A DNA stretch of 56,466 nt from Planctomycetota bacterium (GTDB lineage: Bacteria > Planctomycetota > Planctomycetia > Pirellulales > Pirellulaceae): the NCBI GenBank assembly GCA_026692845.1, contig JAPLNM010000088.1:1-56466 (forward strand). Reading direction: 5' to 3'. Shown one piece after another: positions 15,497-24,966 of this stretch (positions are counted from its first letter, which is position 1; each line of letters starts with the position of its first letter). A program made the position numbers and the translations under genes. The notes under the pieces were generated by a model. It was not told where the DNA came from, did not search any database, and worked only from the letters and a program-made list of their open reading frames with translations.

Positions 15497-18020
15497 TCTC
15501 GATCGTGTGGACCGCCGGCCCGGGCATCAGCGACGATGCTTGGCCATTGGCCCAATCGTCGAACCCAGTGCGGTAGTAGGGCGAAAGGGGATGGCCTGAG
15601 GCTCCACCGGGTTGGTGGTAGATCCCAATTTCTTCAAAGCCTGGGCTGACGACCAAGCGTTGGGAAGCACCTCCAGAAGGACTTTGGACACGAGGCAGGT
15701 GGCTGTCGCCTGGCAACTCGACCTCGGGCATATCCAACAAGGTCCCGAGCGCAGGGACGGCCATCGACAACGGATGCTTGATCGCCGCCCGATTCCGCTT
15801 GCCCCAGGTCGCCTCCTCCAAGGGTTGGTCCTTGGTCAATTCAACTTCGGTGGCGATCGCTGCGTCGTTGAGCAGGTCGTCCCAGGAGGCGAACTCTTCG
15901 GGGAGCCAATGCATGGGTTTTTGCTCGATGAGCTCCTCAGCGACATCCTCGTAGGAAACAGGGATGCTTCGTTGGATCCCGAGTTTTGCGACAAGCCCTC
16001 GTTTCTTGATATCGATCGTCCCGCGTCGAGAGATATCAAAACCGAAGATACGAGAGAAAACCTGATTGCGAAACGCATGGACGATCCGATAGGGCACCGA
16101 GTTGATGCTGGCACGGAGACCTTCTGTTTTGGCGAAAATTCCAAATGCTTCGCTTGTGGCCTTGGGGTTCGAAGCAATGACCTCCTGGAGCCATTTTTGC
16201 CATACCTTCATCATGCGAGCTTCGTCATCGAGCTGGATCGCCAAAAGATCCTTCTCGTCGAACTGATCCTTTTCGAACAATCGGTCCCGAATCTGCGTGG
16301 CCCGTGCGCCTGGATCAAAGCGTCCATCGCCGACGCTCTGCATGTAACCGTCGCCCATGATTCGGTTGTTGGCCGTCCAGAGCCGACCCGACGGTGGATT
16401 CATGACTCGGGGGTACTCTTTAGGCGCATAGTAACCGACCCAAGCCTCCTGGGTCGACCAGTCGCCAGCGACCCATTGCGGAGTGCCTTGACGCTTCGGA
16501 AGCCTGCCTGAAATAGTCCAACCGATGTTCCCTTGGTCGTCGACCATCATTACGTTTTGGTTGGGCATCCCGGCTCGATTGGCCAGATCCCCGAGTTCCT
16601 CGACGGTCGATGCCGACTCCATCTTCAGGATGTTCAGATCCAGCGCGTCAGGATCGTTTCCGATCCACTTGTGGACGAAACGCCGATGGTCGCGGACTTC
16701 GACGACAGGCCCCCAAATCGACCACTCGTAGGTGTAGTCTTCGGCTCCGCTGCCGTAGGAGATCTTCTCGGTATAGGATTCCAAGCTTCGAGGGCCGTTG
16801 GGCGTTGCGTATTGGTTGTCTCCGAGCATCTTGAGCTCGATCAAATCTCCAAAATCGCCGGTGCTGTTGGTAAATCCCCATGCAACACTGCCGTTGGAGC
16901 CTTCGACCATCACCGGAGCCCCCGGCAGGGTGACGCCAACGAGCGTTCGGTTCGGGTGATTTCGAGTCGGGGTTTGCATCACGGCTCGGTACCAGACGGT
17001 CGGTACGCGCAGCCCCAGGTGCATATCGGAGGCCAGGATCGCTCGAGGCCTCCCTTCATAGCCTTCAGCGGGCTTGGCGTGTTTGCTGCTGACGGCCCAG
17101 TTGTTGCTGCCGACTTTAAACTCGCCATCGAGTTGGTGGGTCCAGTTTAACCAAGCCAATTGTTGCTCATCGAGTTGTTGCTCATCGAGTTGTTGCTCAT
17201 CAACCGTGCCCCTAGTGGCAAGCGCCTGAGTCTTGGAGTCTCTTAAACTCCAGATTTCCTGGCCGGGGATCGTGGGCATGGGGATCTTGGAGTCATCCAA
17301 GGCTGCGTCCCAGCGGGACGCACCGCGGACCAAATAATCGAAGACCTCTTGGGGGACTTTTTCGTGGAGCAACGTCAAGGATTGTTCTGGTGTACCGTCC
17401 ATGGGTTGCAGGTCGCATAGCATGGTGATCATGACCAAGAACGAGTCGCTGGGCTTCCAGGCTTCGGGGGTGGCTTGCAGAACTTGGTACTCGAACGGTT
17501 CGTCGTCGAGCCGTTGCAAGCCTTCGTTTGCCCCCCGGGTGTAGGCATCCAAGATTTCTTTTTGTTCGTTCTCCACCTTGGCGTAGATTTGCTCGGCCAT
17601 CGAAGCAAATCGATGCTTGCGAAACCGCTTGTCGGCTCCGACGGCCGATTTCCCGACCAGTTCGGCTAGCCGTCCTGTAGGGACGCGGCGGAGCAAGTCC
17701 ATTTGAAAGAATCGGTCTTGGGCGTGCACAAAGCCCAGAGCGTAGGCTGCATCGGAACGGGATTTGGCATGGATTGTCGGTATTCCTTGCGCATCGCGTT
17801 GGATTTTTACCGATTGCTCGACATGCTCGGTGGCTTGGCGTCCGTTAAGGTTTGGCAAGCTGGATCGGATTTTCCAGGTTCCAAGTGCGCTGGTCGAGAA
17901 GACTAGTAGGCAGCTTGCGATGGCGGTTCGTTTGGCTGCCCTCCGAAACCTTTTGGGCCTGTACTGCTCGGTGGGTATCGGTTCGAGATGGACAGGATCG
18001 CTCGAGGATTCAGGATGCAT
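15483..18020 (-). CDS. Penicillin acylase-family N-terminal nucleophile hydrolase
   Basis: 845 residues of the penicillin/AHL acylase (Ntn-hydrolase) family, exported and normally self-cleaved into two subunits. A basic N-terminus is followed by a hydrophobic stretch (about 31-47), a signal peptide or anchor. The alpha part carries VKIQRDAQGIPTIHA and YALGFVHAQDRFFQMDLLRR, both family hallmarks. The autocatalytic site is GSNNWAV with the nucleophile Ser305. An odd insertion just before it, three copies of DEQQL at 274-288, lies in the cleaved linker where length change should be harmless. The family cleaves amide bonds of penicillins, acyl-homoserine lactones or similar molecules; the substrate here is unknown. 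It ends the long minus-strand gene run. Confidence 0.9.
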   Translation of the reverse strand: MHPESSSDPVHLEPIPTEQYRPKRFRRAAKRTAIASCLLVFSTSALGTWKIRSSLPNLNGRQATEHVEQSVKIQRDAQGIPTIHAKSRSDAAYALGFVHAQDRFFQMDLLRRVPTGRLAELVGKSAVGADKRFRKHRFASMAEQIYAKVENEQKEILDAYTRGANEGLQRLDDEPFEYQVLQATPEAWKPSDSFLVMITMLCDLQPMDGTPEQSLTLLHEKVPQEVFDYLVRGASRWDAALDDSKIPMPTIPGQEIWSLRDSKTQALATRGTVDEQQLDEQQLDEQQLAWLNWTHQLDGEFKVGSNNWAVSSKHAKPAEGYEGRPRAILASDMHLGLRVPTVWYRAVMQTPTRNHPNRTLVGVTLPGAPVMVEGSNGSVAWGFTNSTGDFGDLIELKMLGDNQYATPNGPRSLESYTEKISYGSGAEDYTYEWSIWGPVVEVRDHRRFVHKWIGNDPDALDLNILKMESASTVEELGDLANRAGMPNQNVMMVDDQGNIGWTISGRLPKRQGTPQWVAGDWSTQEAWVGYYAPKEYPRVMNPPSGRLWTANNRIMGDGYMQSVGDGRFDPGARATQIRDRLFEKDQFDEKDLLAIQLDDEARMMKVWQKWLQEVIASNPKATSEAFGIFAKTEGLRASINSVPYRIVHAFRNQVFSRIFGFDISRRGTIDIKKRGLVAKLGIQRSIPVSYEDVAEELIEQKPMHWLPEEFASWDDLLNDAAIATEVELTKDQPLEEATWGKRNRAAIKHPLSMAVPALGTLLDMPEVELPGDSHLPRVQSPSGGASQRLVVSPGFEEIGIYHQPGGASGHPLSPYYRTGFDDWANGQASSLMPGPAVHTIEITPK

Positions 18021-18086
18021 CGGACGGGCTCGTAGGAATCGTGAGGCTGGTCAAACGGGAGAAGGATGCCGAGTATAGCCGGAGTT

Positions 18087-19157
18087 TCAGCGCTCTGCGA
18101 ATTGGCTCACTGGGGTAAAGACACCATCGTTTTCATCGGCGATGAGCTTCAGGGGTCCAGCCCCGATCGGGCTGTGCAACAGAACGGTATGGATTGGAAT
18201 GGCGACTTTGCTGTTGACTTGCTCGGACTTGATTCGGTTATGGATCCGCAGTTCCTGCACGGTCGTGTCCTGGATCTCGCCATCGGAGAGCAAGAAGATC
18301 GCATCGGGTTTTAAACCCAGGGCGATACCGATGCTTGAGGCCGGACGGGTGGAGCCTTGGTGTTGGATTCCGTTGATCCAAGTGTTGAGTCGATAGAGAC
18401 TTTCGTCAGTTGGGGGAAGGAATTTTCCGATCGGCGGCAACGTGTTGAACATCGGATGGGCGCTGATATCAAAACTGATCACAAAAAACTCTTGGTCTGG
18501 CGAGAGCCCACGGATCGCTCGGGTCAACTCACGTCTCAAGGTGGGCCAGCGAGTTCCTTCGAGCATCGATGAGGAACTATCGATCACAAAGACGAACCGT
18601 TGCCCCGGAGCATACGTTCCAAAGAACGAGGCTCCGTAGCCTTGGTCTGAAGTGTCCTTTGGCGATTTCGACACCGCTCCTGAGGCCAAAGCTGCTGCGG
18701 CCGCTTCGGCACCCGTCGCCGAGGGTCCCGAGGCGATCAGATCCCCACGATCGAGCAAGTAGTCCGATGCGTTGTTTGCTAACGAGGTCAACTTGGATAC
18801 GACCGCTTCGGTCTCGACGGTCGGTGTGAGGGGTTGGGTTTCTTGAGTATCGTTGGTTTTTACGCTGCTTGAGAGATCCAACTGCGTCATTTCCGCTTCG
18901 AGCGACTCGTTGCTCGAAGCGACCAGCAGAAAGATTCCCGATCCGTTTTTGCCACCTGCCCCGATCAGGGCCAGTGCCATGCCAAGGAGCACAATAAGAT
19001 GCACGCAAAGACTCAAAAGGATCGCGCTGAGCGACTTGTTGAGACTACCGAGTTTTACCGAGGACTCCTGAGTCGGCATGCTCCGTGGCGGTGGAACCGG
19101 CGGCTGGATTTGCTCTGATTGACTCACGGTTGCTTGACTCACGGTGGCTTGACTCAT
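18087..19157 (-). CDS. Membrane-anchored von Willebrand factor A protein
   Basis: 356 residues. The N-terminus starts with a short repeat (SQATV twice) and a proline-rich cytoplasmic tail, then one transmembrane helix at about 43-66. A low-complexity linker leads to a vWA domain from about 180. FVIDSSSSM gives the MIDAS metal motif DxSxS at 193-197, and LLSDGEIQDT supplies the later MIDAS Asp. The domain faces the periplasm if the positive-inside rule holds. The gene lies 24 bp after a second vWA gene with the same plan (FFG, A-G-RFV, VxDxSxSM), so the two are probably paralogues working together. Function is not known; scaffold or metal-dependent adhesion roles are typical. Confidence 0.85.
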   Translation of the reverse strand: MSQATVSQATVSQSEQIQPPVPPPRSMPTQESSVKLGSLNKSLSAILLSLCVHLIVLLGMALALIGAGGKNGSGIFLLVASSNESLEAEMTQLDLSSSVKTNDTQETQPLTPTVETEAVVSKLTSLANNASDYLLDRGDLIASGPSATGAEAAAAALASGAVSKSPKDTSDQGYGASFFGTYAPGQRFVFVIDSSSSMLEGTRWPTLRRELTRAIRGLSPDQEFFVISFDISAHPMFNTLPPIGKFLPPTDESLYRLNTWINGIQHQGSTRPASSIGIALGLKPDAIFLLSDGEIQDTTVQELRIHNRIKSEQVNSKVAIPIHTVLLHSPIGAGPLKLIADENDGVFTPVSQFAER

Positions 19158-19181
19158 GATGGTCCGAGGTTCCGAGACCGC

Positions 19182-20705
19182 TCAGCGAGGGAAGCGAAAA
19201 CCGGGCTTGGGGATGAAGCGATAGGTGCCACCGTTTTGGTTAGCCAACAATTGCATCGAGCCTTGGAATTCTTCTCGAAAGAAATGGATGACATGGATCG
19301 GGACCTCAGTGCCTCCATCGGATAAAAATCCGTTGGAGGTGTTGAGATTGCGTACCCTCTGTGTCCAATTATCCATTTTCGTATCGCCGTCGAACAGTAG
19401 GAAAATGCCATCCGGCTGGAATTCCAAGGCGGATTCAATGGCATCGATCGGTGGCCTACCATCCTTTTGAATCGTAACTTTCCGGAGCCATTCGACAGCT
19501 TTTTCAATGTTTTCCTCAGTTGCGCTCACCGGTCCATCGAGTTTTTGGCCGAGTTCAAGCTCCAGATGCATGACCTCTCCGCCGAAAAAGACCAAGCCAA
19601 AGCGCTGCTTGGGTTTCATCGATCGAAGGGACCTTAGAATCTCCTCCTTGGCCGCATCGAAGGCCCCATCGCGTCGCATGCTTGGCGATGCATCGACGAC
19701 GTAGACGAATCGGTTGCCCGTGGCCTTCGACCCAAAGAACTCCGCTCCCTCGACCATCTTCGTTCCACTGGCTCGGGCAGTGCTCATCTGCTGGGAGATC
19801 GAACTGACGGCTCCAATCGCTTCGATTCCCAAGTCGACCTGGTCGACCGAAATCGAATCGGCGTTGACTTCGATCGCCGTGCTCGATGTTTCGGGTGTCG
19901 TGATCGCCGGACTGTCGGTAGGGGTCGTCTGGAGTTCGGAGATCGATTCCATCGGTGTTTCTATCAGAACATCCTCCGATTCGACCGTCCCTGCCACGAT
20001 GCTCAAGATCGGGATGCTCTGGACTTGGACGACCACCCATAATCCCAAGATCATCAGCAAGGCAAGGTGGACCCCAAGGCTGATGAAAACCTCCGCACCG
20101 TGTTTCGAACGCCTCGGCTTTTTAATGCCAAGGATGCTTGAGGCCCCTTGGGCAAGCGACGATTTGGCTAACGCCTTGAGAGCGGCTTTTCCAGGCGTGG
20201 GCTTTGGCTGCACGGCATTGGGCTGTGCAGGCTTGGGCTGTGCAGGCTTGGGCTGTGAAGGCTTGGGCTGTGAAGGCTTGGGCTGTGCAGGCTTGGGCAC
20301 AATCGTTTTGGCCTTCTCGGGGGTCTTCTCGGGGGTCTTCTCGGGGGTCTTCTCGGGGGTCTTCTCGGGGGTCTTCTCGGGGGTCTTCTCGGGGGCTGCG
20401 ATCTGTGGAAGAACCGTCGGTTCCTCGGGCAATCCGACCGCAGCATTCTGGAGTTGGGAATGTTTGGTTTGAGCCAACCACTCCTTGGGATCGATCTTGG
20501 CCTCGAGCAGCGGGTCGTTCAGAGCCCAAGGCTCGTGCTCCATCGCTTCCATGAGCGATTGTAGTTTTGATTCGTCACCGCATTCGGCAAGGGCGATTGC
20601 CTCCTTAAGCGACGCTGCCGCTGCGCGGTACCGCGCGGCTTGCTCTCGACATTCGAGGGCTTGATAGACCAACCTTCCTCGCTCGATCAATCGTTCTTGT
20701 AGCAT
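19182..20705 (-). CDS. Membrane-anchored vWA protein with low-complexity PEKT/QPKP stalk
   Basis: 507 residues from ATG at 20705; longer frames upstream run into the neighbouring ATP-grasp gene and are not credible. An N-terminal alpha-helical part (1-80) is followed by seven tandem PEKT-type repeats (about 105-131) encoded by an exact 12-bp DNA repeat, then QPKPA/QPKPS repeats (about 140-168). One transmembrane helix lies at about 206-230. The vWA domain has the MIDAS motif DASPS at 338-342 and LLFDGDT further on. The stalk repeats may vary in number between strains. It pairs with the downstream vWA gene. Confidence 0.85.
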   Translation of the reverse strand: MLQERLIERGRLVYQALECREQAARYRAAAASLKEAIALAECGDESKLQSLMEAMEHEPWALNDPLLEAKIDPKEWLAQTKHSQLQNAAVGLPEEPTVLPQIAAPEKTPEKTPEKTPEKTPEKTPEKTPEKAKTIVPKPAQPKPSQPKPSQPKPAQPKPAQPNAVQPKPTPGKAALKALAKSSLAQGASSILGIKKPRRSKHGAEVFISLGVHLALLMILGLWVVVQVQSIPILSIVAGTVESEDVLIETPMESISELQTTPTDSPAITTPETSSTAIEVNADSISVDQVDLGIEAIGAVSSISQQMSTARASGTKMVEGAEFFGSKATGNRFVYVVDASPSMRRDGAFDAAKEEILRSLRSMKPKQRFGLVFFGGEVMHLELELGQKLDGPVSATEENIEKAVEWLRKVTIQKDGRPPIDAIESALEFQPDGIFLLFDGDTKMDNWTQRVRNLNTSNGFLSDGGTEVPIHVIHFFREEFQGSMQLLANQNGGTYRFIPKPGFRFPR

Positions 20706-20808
20706 GGCAAGAGTCCCTGTAGGGGCCTTTGGTGGAACGCAGAAAACAGACGTTTTTTTCGTCTGCTCTCTATTCTCCAAATTCTTGCAAAAGATACCCG
20801 GATTTGGT

Positions 20809-22116
20809 TCAAATCCTTTTGAGCCACCCGAGCACACTCGAGCGCGCTTGGCGGATTTCCTCAGGTAAATCCGCGTTTTTTCCCCCTGCAACCAGTAGCG
20901 TAGCAATCGGCATCCCTTCGGAAAAATCAACTCCAAGGGGGTCCGATTGCGGGATATCTGCGATGCAAAAATCGGCAGTTTCCAGTTCCCTCAGGGTTCC
21001 ATGCCAGCGTGAACGCCACAATCGATCGATTTCAGAGGCGCTCAGATGCATCGCATGCGGGGCGTAGAGGATCCCTTTTGCGACCTGCCCTGGACCCGGC
21101 AATCCCGGGCTTGGTACGCTGTACAACGCATCTGCGGGGGTTTTCGATTCTGCGAGGACAATTCTCAAATGCTCGTTCATCCACGAGAATCCTTGGAGCG
21201 TTTCGTGCAACTCCATGCTCGCCGACCAGCGTGGGTTGATTTCCAAGAGCCACAGCTGGCCTTGGGGGTCGATCTGAAAATCGGCTTGCCATAAACCCCG
21301 GATCCCGGTCTCTTGAGCCACGATTTTTGCGAAACGCTCAAGCGACGCATGCACAGACGGGCTTACCGAGTAGGGAGCAAGACTTCCTCGGTAGATCCAT
21401 GGCAGTGGGGCATCGAGTTCCTCGGCCTGGATCGATCGAGCGATCCCGACGATACGAGTTCCATCTGGCTGAGTTCCATCAGGAGTCTGCGCGTTGGGAT
21501 TCCCCAGGACGCGATCAGTGCAGTAGCTAACTCCGATCGATACGCCTGGTACATACTGCTGGAGATACCACTGGTTTGCAGATTGGCTACCTGGGGTCGG
21601 CTCGATGCTGTCGCTCTCGAAGGCGCGTATGTGGACGCCACCTGCACGAGCGAGGGGCTTGAGCAACCAACGCTGCGAATGATCCGAGTCGAGACTCGGG
21701 TGGGTCGACGGGTCGGAAAGGTTTTCAATCGTTGCGGGCCATCCGATGCGGCTTTCAAAGGCCCAGCGTTGCCAGGAAGCGATCGCTCGGAGTTGGCGCA
21801 GCGAATCGCCTGTTACTCCGCATCGCATCCCTTGGTCGATCCGTCGTTGGACAAAATCAGGCTGGTTCTCCATGCCTCCGCAGAGTACCAGAGGTAAGCC
21901 TTGCAAATCGGCTAGGTCTTCGGGAGAGGCCTCTGGGAAATCCGCAAGGGACCTTGCCTGGGCGATCGCTAGCAAGTCTGCATCGAGGAAGTCATCCCAA
22001 GCGAGGATTCTGGTGCATCGTGCACGAGCGGCCGATTGGGCCGCAGCGCGGCACGAAGACCCGATCAAACAGATGCTTGGCGTAGATTCAGGATTCATGG
22101 CATCGGACCGAGACAA
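20809..22116 (-). CDS. ATP-grasp domain protein
   Basis: About 435 residues with the ATP-grasp signature: WLLKPLARAGGVHI (phosphate-binding loop), YLQQYVPGVSIGV, GLWQADFQI and LLEINPRWSASMEL (metal-binding Glu and Asn). Such enzymes join a carboxylate to an amine or thiol through an acyl phosphate. It resembles proteins found with tetrahydromethanopterin C1-transfer genes in planctomycetes and methylotrophs, but no other gene of that pathway is present here, so the role stays open. The start is probably TTG at 22116, with AAGGAA seven bases upstream; ATG at 22098 is the alternative. It lies 18 bp after the cytochrome gene in the same direction. Confidence 0.75.
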   Translation of the reverse strand: MSRSDAMNPESTPSICLIGSSCRAAAQSAARARCTRILAWDDFLDADLLAIAQARSLADFPEASPEDLADLQGLPLVLCGGMENQPDFVQRRIDQGMRCGVTGDSLRQLRAIASWQRWAFESRIGWPATIENLSDPSTHPSLDSDHSQRWLLKPLARAGGVHIRAFESDSIEPTPGSQSANQWYLQQYVPGVSIGVSYCTDRVLGNPNAQTPDGTQPDGTRIVGIARSIQAEELDAPLPWIYRGSLAPYSVSPSVHASLERFAKIVAQETGIRGLWQADFQIDPQGQLWLLEINPRWSASMELHETLQGFSWMNEHLRIVLAESKTPADALYSVPSPGLPGPGQVAKGILYAPHAMHLSASEIDRLWRSRWHGTLRELETADFCIADIPQSDPLGVDFSEGMPIATLLVAGGKNADLPEEIRQARSSVLGWLKRI

Positions 22117-22134
22117 CGGACGCTTCCTTTGAAG

Positions 22135-23694
22135 CTAATCCTTGCCGATGTGCTTGACCTGTTCCCAGAATTTATCGAAGGCGCCTTCTTTGTGGAAGTC
22201 GGGGCTGTTGTCGATATCATGGCACTCCAAGCATTTGTCTTGGGCGTTGCTGAGCGTCAATCGCATCGCGGTGCGCAGTTCTTCGAGTTGCTTTTTATCG
22301 GCACTGGCGTCCTCTTCGGCACGGACATGTTCGGAGCCTGGTCCATGGCAATTTTCACAACCGTTTCCGTGCAGGTCTATGGACCCCTCGAGCGTCTGGT
22401 AACCGGACTTATAAGGCCGATACTTTTGGGGGTTCCAACCGGTGACATGGCAAGAAATGCATTCGGGGTCAAAGTGCCTTGCCATCGATCGTTCGGGAGG
22501 ATGGACGATCGATTCGGTCGCGTGTGCATGCGGGGTTTTTTCCCAGATCGCATGGGCGGTAGTATGGCACTCTCCACACTTGGATGTCCCCACGAATTCG
22601 TTTCCCGTCGGATGGGTCGCAGGTCTTAACCCCAAGGCAGCGAAGTTCTCATCGGACTTGTTGCGCAACTCGTCTTGGTACTTTTCGAAAAGCTCGAGCA
22701 TCCGAGGAGAGTCCTCGAACTGCGAGCTCAAGGCGATGCGTTGATAGCGGGTCGATTGCGTGGGATCCTCAAAAAGCCCAACGATCCCGGCATACATCCC
22801 CTTGGTACCGACTTGGATGATCTCGGATGAAGTCCCCGGGAGCACCTCGGGTCGATAAGTCGGTTCACCGAAGCCGCCGGTGGTGATGACCAATTGGAAG
22901 CCTGCAACGGCCTGGACGATCTTCTTGGTCTCGTCCAAGCTCGCGTTAGCGATGAGGATTTGGTAGTCGCATTCCTCAGCTCGGAGTTTCTCAGCGACCT
23001 CTTGGAGGGCTGGGATGGCCGGCGCGACGCTGTAGAAGTCCTGCTTGGTTTGCCCCTGGGCTTTGAGACTCTCTTCTCCCAAAACAGCGGTGATTCCGAT
23101 TTTGCGCGGTTTCTTGTCGGGGCCTTGGACGGTCACGACCTTGTATTTCAAATCCTGATCTGGCAACATGCTGACATTGGCCGAGACGAACAGGTTGTTG
23201 TTGCCGTTTTCGTCGAGAATCGATACGAGAATGTTGTCCGACAGGAGCAAGTCTTTAACGCCGCAGGTGCTTGCGACGTATCCCATTTGCCGAAGGGCTT
23301 GGGCCGACCAGTTGAACTTGATCTCCGATTGGGTCCCATCGCGACGGACTTGGTCGCCGGCATCGACAGCCAAGACTTGCCAGCCTCGGTTATTGAGGCT
23401 CGTGAGCAGGGTGTCTTTGCGATTGATGCCCCCTTTTTGGTTGGCCAGACCGGTGCAGCCGCAGGGTTCAAGATAGCCACTTTGGTTTCCGGTGACATAG
23501 AAAACCAGCCAGGGATCTTTCCAACCTTCGGCGATTTTTTGGTTCTTTTCCTCCTCGGTCGCGACGGTTATCGGCGGTTGGGAGTCGGGGTTGCGTTGAC
23601 CGAGTTGCAGGCGCGGGGGTTGGGCCCACAGTAAGCTTCCCAAGACGCTCAGGGTGGTGCTAACAGCCAGCAGTTTCCAAAGCGTGCGTTTCAC
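22135..23694 (-). CDS. Secreted UshA-like phosphoesterase-fold protein fused to tetrahaem cytochrome c
   Basis: 519 residues from GTG at 23694. The signal peptide ends near AQPP (about 24-27). About 60-340 resembles the 5'-nucleotidase/UshA metallophosphatase fold (VTGNQSGYLEPCGCTG, LAVDAGDQV). Classical His and Asp metal ligands look incomplete, and the CGC motif instead suggests the planctomycete relative with Cys ligands. The C-terminal part carries four CxxCH haem sites at 373 (CGECH), 412 (CISCH), 446 (CENCH) and 488 (CLECH), with extra His residues between, in a cytochrome c554-like arrangement. It should act in the periplasm as a redox protein. It is followed by the ATP-grasp gene and preceded by a DUF1573 gene 27 bp away. 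Confidence 0.8.
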   Translation of the reverse strand: MKRTLWKLLAVSTTLSVLGSLLWAQPPRLQLGQRNPDSQPPITVATEEEKNQKIAEGWKDPWLVFYVTGNQSGYLEPCGCTGLANQKGGINRKDTLLTSLNNRGWQVLAVDAGDQVRRDGTQSEIKFNWSAQALRQMGYVASTCGVKDLLLSDNILVSILDENGNNNLFVSANVSMLPDQDLKYKVVTVQGPDKKPRKIGITAVLGEESLKAQGQTKQDFYSVAPAIPALQEVAEKLRAEECDYQILIANASLDETKKIVQAVAGFQLVITTGGFGEPTYRPEVLPGTSSEIIQVGTKGMYAGIVGLFEDPTQSTRYQRIALSSQFEDSPRMLELFEKYQDELRNKSDENFAALGLRPATHPTGNEFVGTSKCGECHTTAHAIWEKTPHAHATESIVHPPERSMARHFDPECISCHVTGWNPQKYRPYKSGYQTLEGSIDLHGNGCENCHGPGSEHVRAEEDASADKKQLEELRTAMRLTLSNAQDKCLECHDIDNSPDFHKEGAFDKFWEQVKHIGKD

Positions 23695-23721
23695 AGACTA
23701 GCTCTTGCGTTTCGACAGTGA

Positions 23722-24939
23722 TCAATCCTCGGTCAAACGGAACTTTAAGTACATCGGAATCGTCGGTGAGGTTTCCATATCCGTTTCGATGACGATTTTA
23801 CCGAAATCCTTGCTAAAGGTCCCATCGAATTCGACTGGATCGCTTCCAGCGGGGATTTCCAAGAGGATTGGATAGATCCGCTGGGTTGCAGAAACCTTGG
23901 GCGTCCCGATCGAGGCCTTGAGTTGTTCCGGCACAACTTTACCAATCCTCACATTCGGATCGCCTTGAAACTCTTCGGTTCGGATCGAGAGCATGAAACT
24001 CTTTTTGATTCCCTGCGAGGATTTTGCCGTCCCGATCGTCAAGATATTTCGGGTTTCGTTGTAATCATCGCCGGCGATGATCCGAACTGGGGTCACTACC
24101 CGGCCACGCACGTTGTACATGAGGAACTCTTCGTCGGGCCCGCCTTCGGTGCGTCGAGCGATTTGCAGGTCGAGGTTCAGGGGCCCGGCGGGCAGTCCGG
24201 GCAGCAAAATCATCTTGCAATCGGTGTAGCGGCGGGCGTCGGCAAGGTCTGGAAATTGGCCTGGCTCAATAATAACTTCTTCTTGGGCCTCGAACCGGAC
24301 TTTCTTCGACAAGATCGAATCCTTGACTTGCCCTCCGCCGATGTTCATCGGGACGGATTGGAAAGAGTAGATGCGGAATTTGATTTCGTTTTCCTGGCTC
24401 GAAAGCAGATCGCCGACGCTGTGGGCTGGCGGATCGAAGATGTAGGCTTGGCCGATTCGGCCACGGATGACGAGTTTGATTTCTTCTTGGCTCGGGCAAT
24501 CGCTACCGATGGTGGCCGTTTGGGAGAAATCATCGAGGATGCTTTCGGCTTTCCATTCGAGTTCGACGTCGGTTTGCTCATCGGGCTTGAGCGTCGCTTC
24601 GGTGAATTTGCCGACGGTGCACTTGCAGGTACTGGCCTTGAACCAAATCTTCGCATCGGCTTGGCCGACGTTTTTGAAGACAAATTTATGGGACCGTTTG
24701 GTCCCCTTCATCATCATTCCGAAATCGAGTTCAGCCCCGTTGACGACGGTGATCTTGCCGACCTTTTGGGAACTTAGCTTTTGAACTTCCGATTGGATCG
24801 CCGCGCTACCGGCCTCGGTAGTAACCCCTTTGGCGCTACCCATTAGGTTCTTGACCCCTGAGAAACGCATGTCGTGATCGAACTTGGCCAGCCCAAACCC
24901 TAGAGCGATGCAGGAAAATAGGAGGATAAGACTGCGCAT
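23722..24939 (-). CDS. DUF1573 domain exported protein
   Basis: 405 residues. An N-terminal hydrophobic segment (MRSLILLFSCIALGFGLA) is a signal peptide or anchor. The block ELDFGMMMKGTKRSHKFVFKN followed by a Cys pair (STCKCTVG) and the LKPDEQTDVELEW strand match the DUF1573 Ig-like fold found in many exported planctomycete and Bacteroidetes proteins. The remaining two thirds look like further beta-rich domains with no name I recognise. The biochemical role is unknown. It lies between the O-antigen ligase gene and the cytochrome gene on the same strand with short gaps, suggesting co-transcription. Confidence 0.8.
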   Translation of the reverse strand: MRSLILLFSCIALGFGLAKFDHDMRFSGVKNLMGSAKGVTTEAGSAAIQSEVQKLSSQKVGKITVVNGAELDFGMMMKGTKRSHKFVFKNVGQADAKIWFKASTCKCTVGKFTEATLKPDEQTDVELEWKAESILDDFSQTATIGSDCPSQEEIKLVIRGRIGQAYIFDPPAHSVGDLLSSQENEIKFRIYSFQSVPMNIGGGQVKDSILSKKVRFEAQEEVIIEPGQFPDLADARRYTDCKMILLPGLPAGPLNLDLQIARRTEGGPDEEFLMYNVRGRVVTPVRIIAGDDYNETRNILTIGTAKSSQGIKKSFMLSIRTEEFQGDPNVRIGKVVPEQLKASIGTPKVSATQRIYPILLEIPAGSDPVEFDGTFSKDFGKIVIETDMETSPTIPMYLKFRLTED

Positions 24940-24966
24940 GATGCCGGGTAGAAAAAGGAAAAGGAG

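Noticed and set aside
20706-20936. Upstream extension of the vWA gene
   Set aside because: It runs through the C-terminus of the ATP-grasp gene in another frame; the helical start MLQERLIERG at 20705 fits better.
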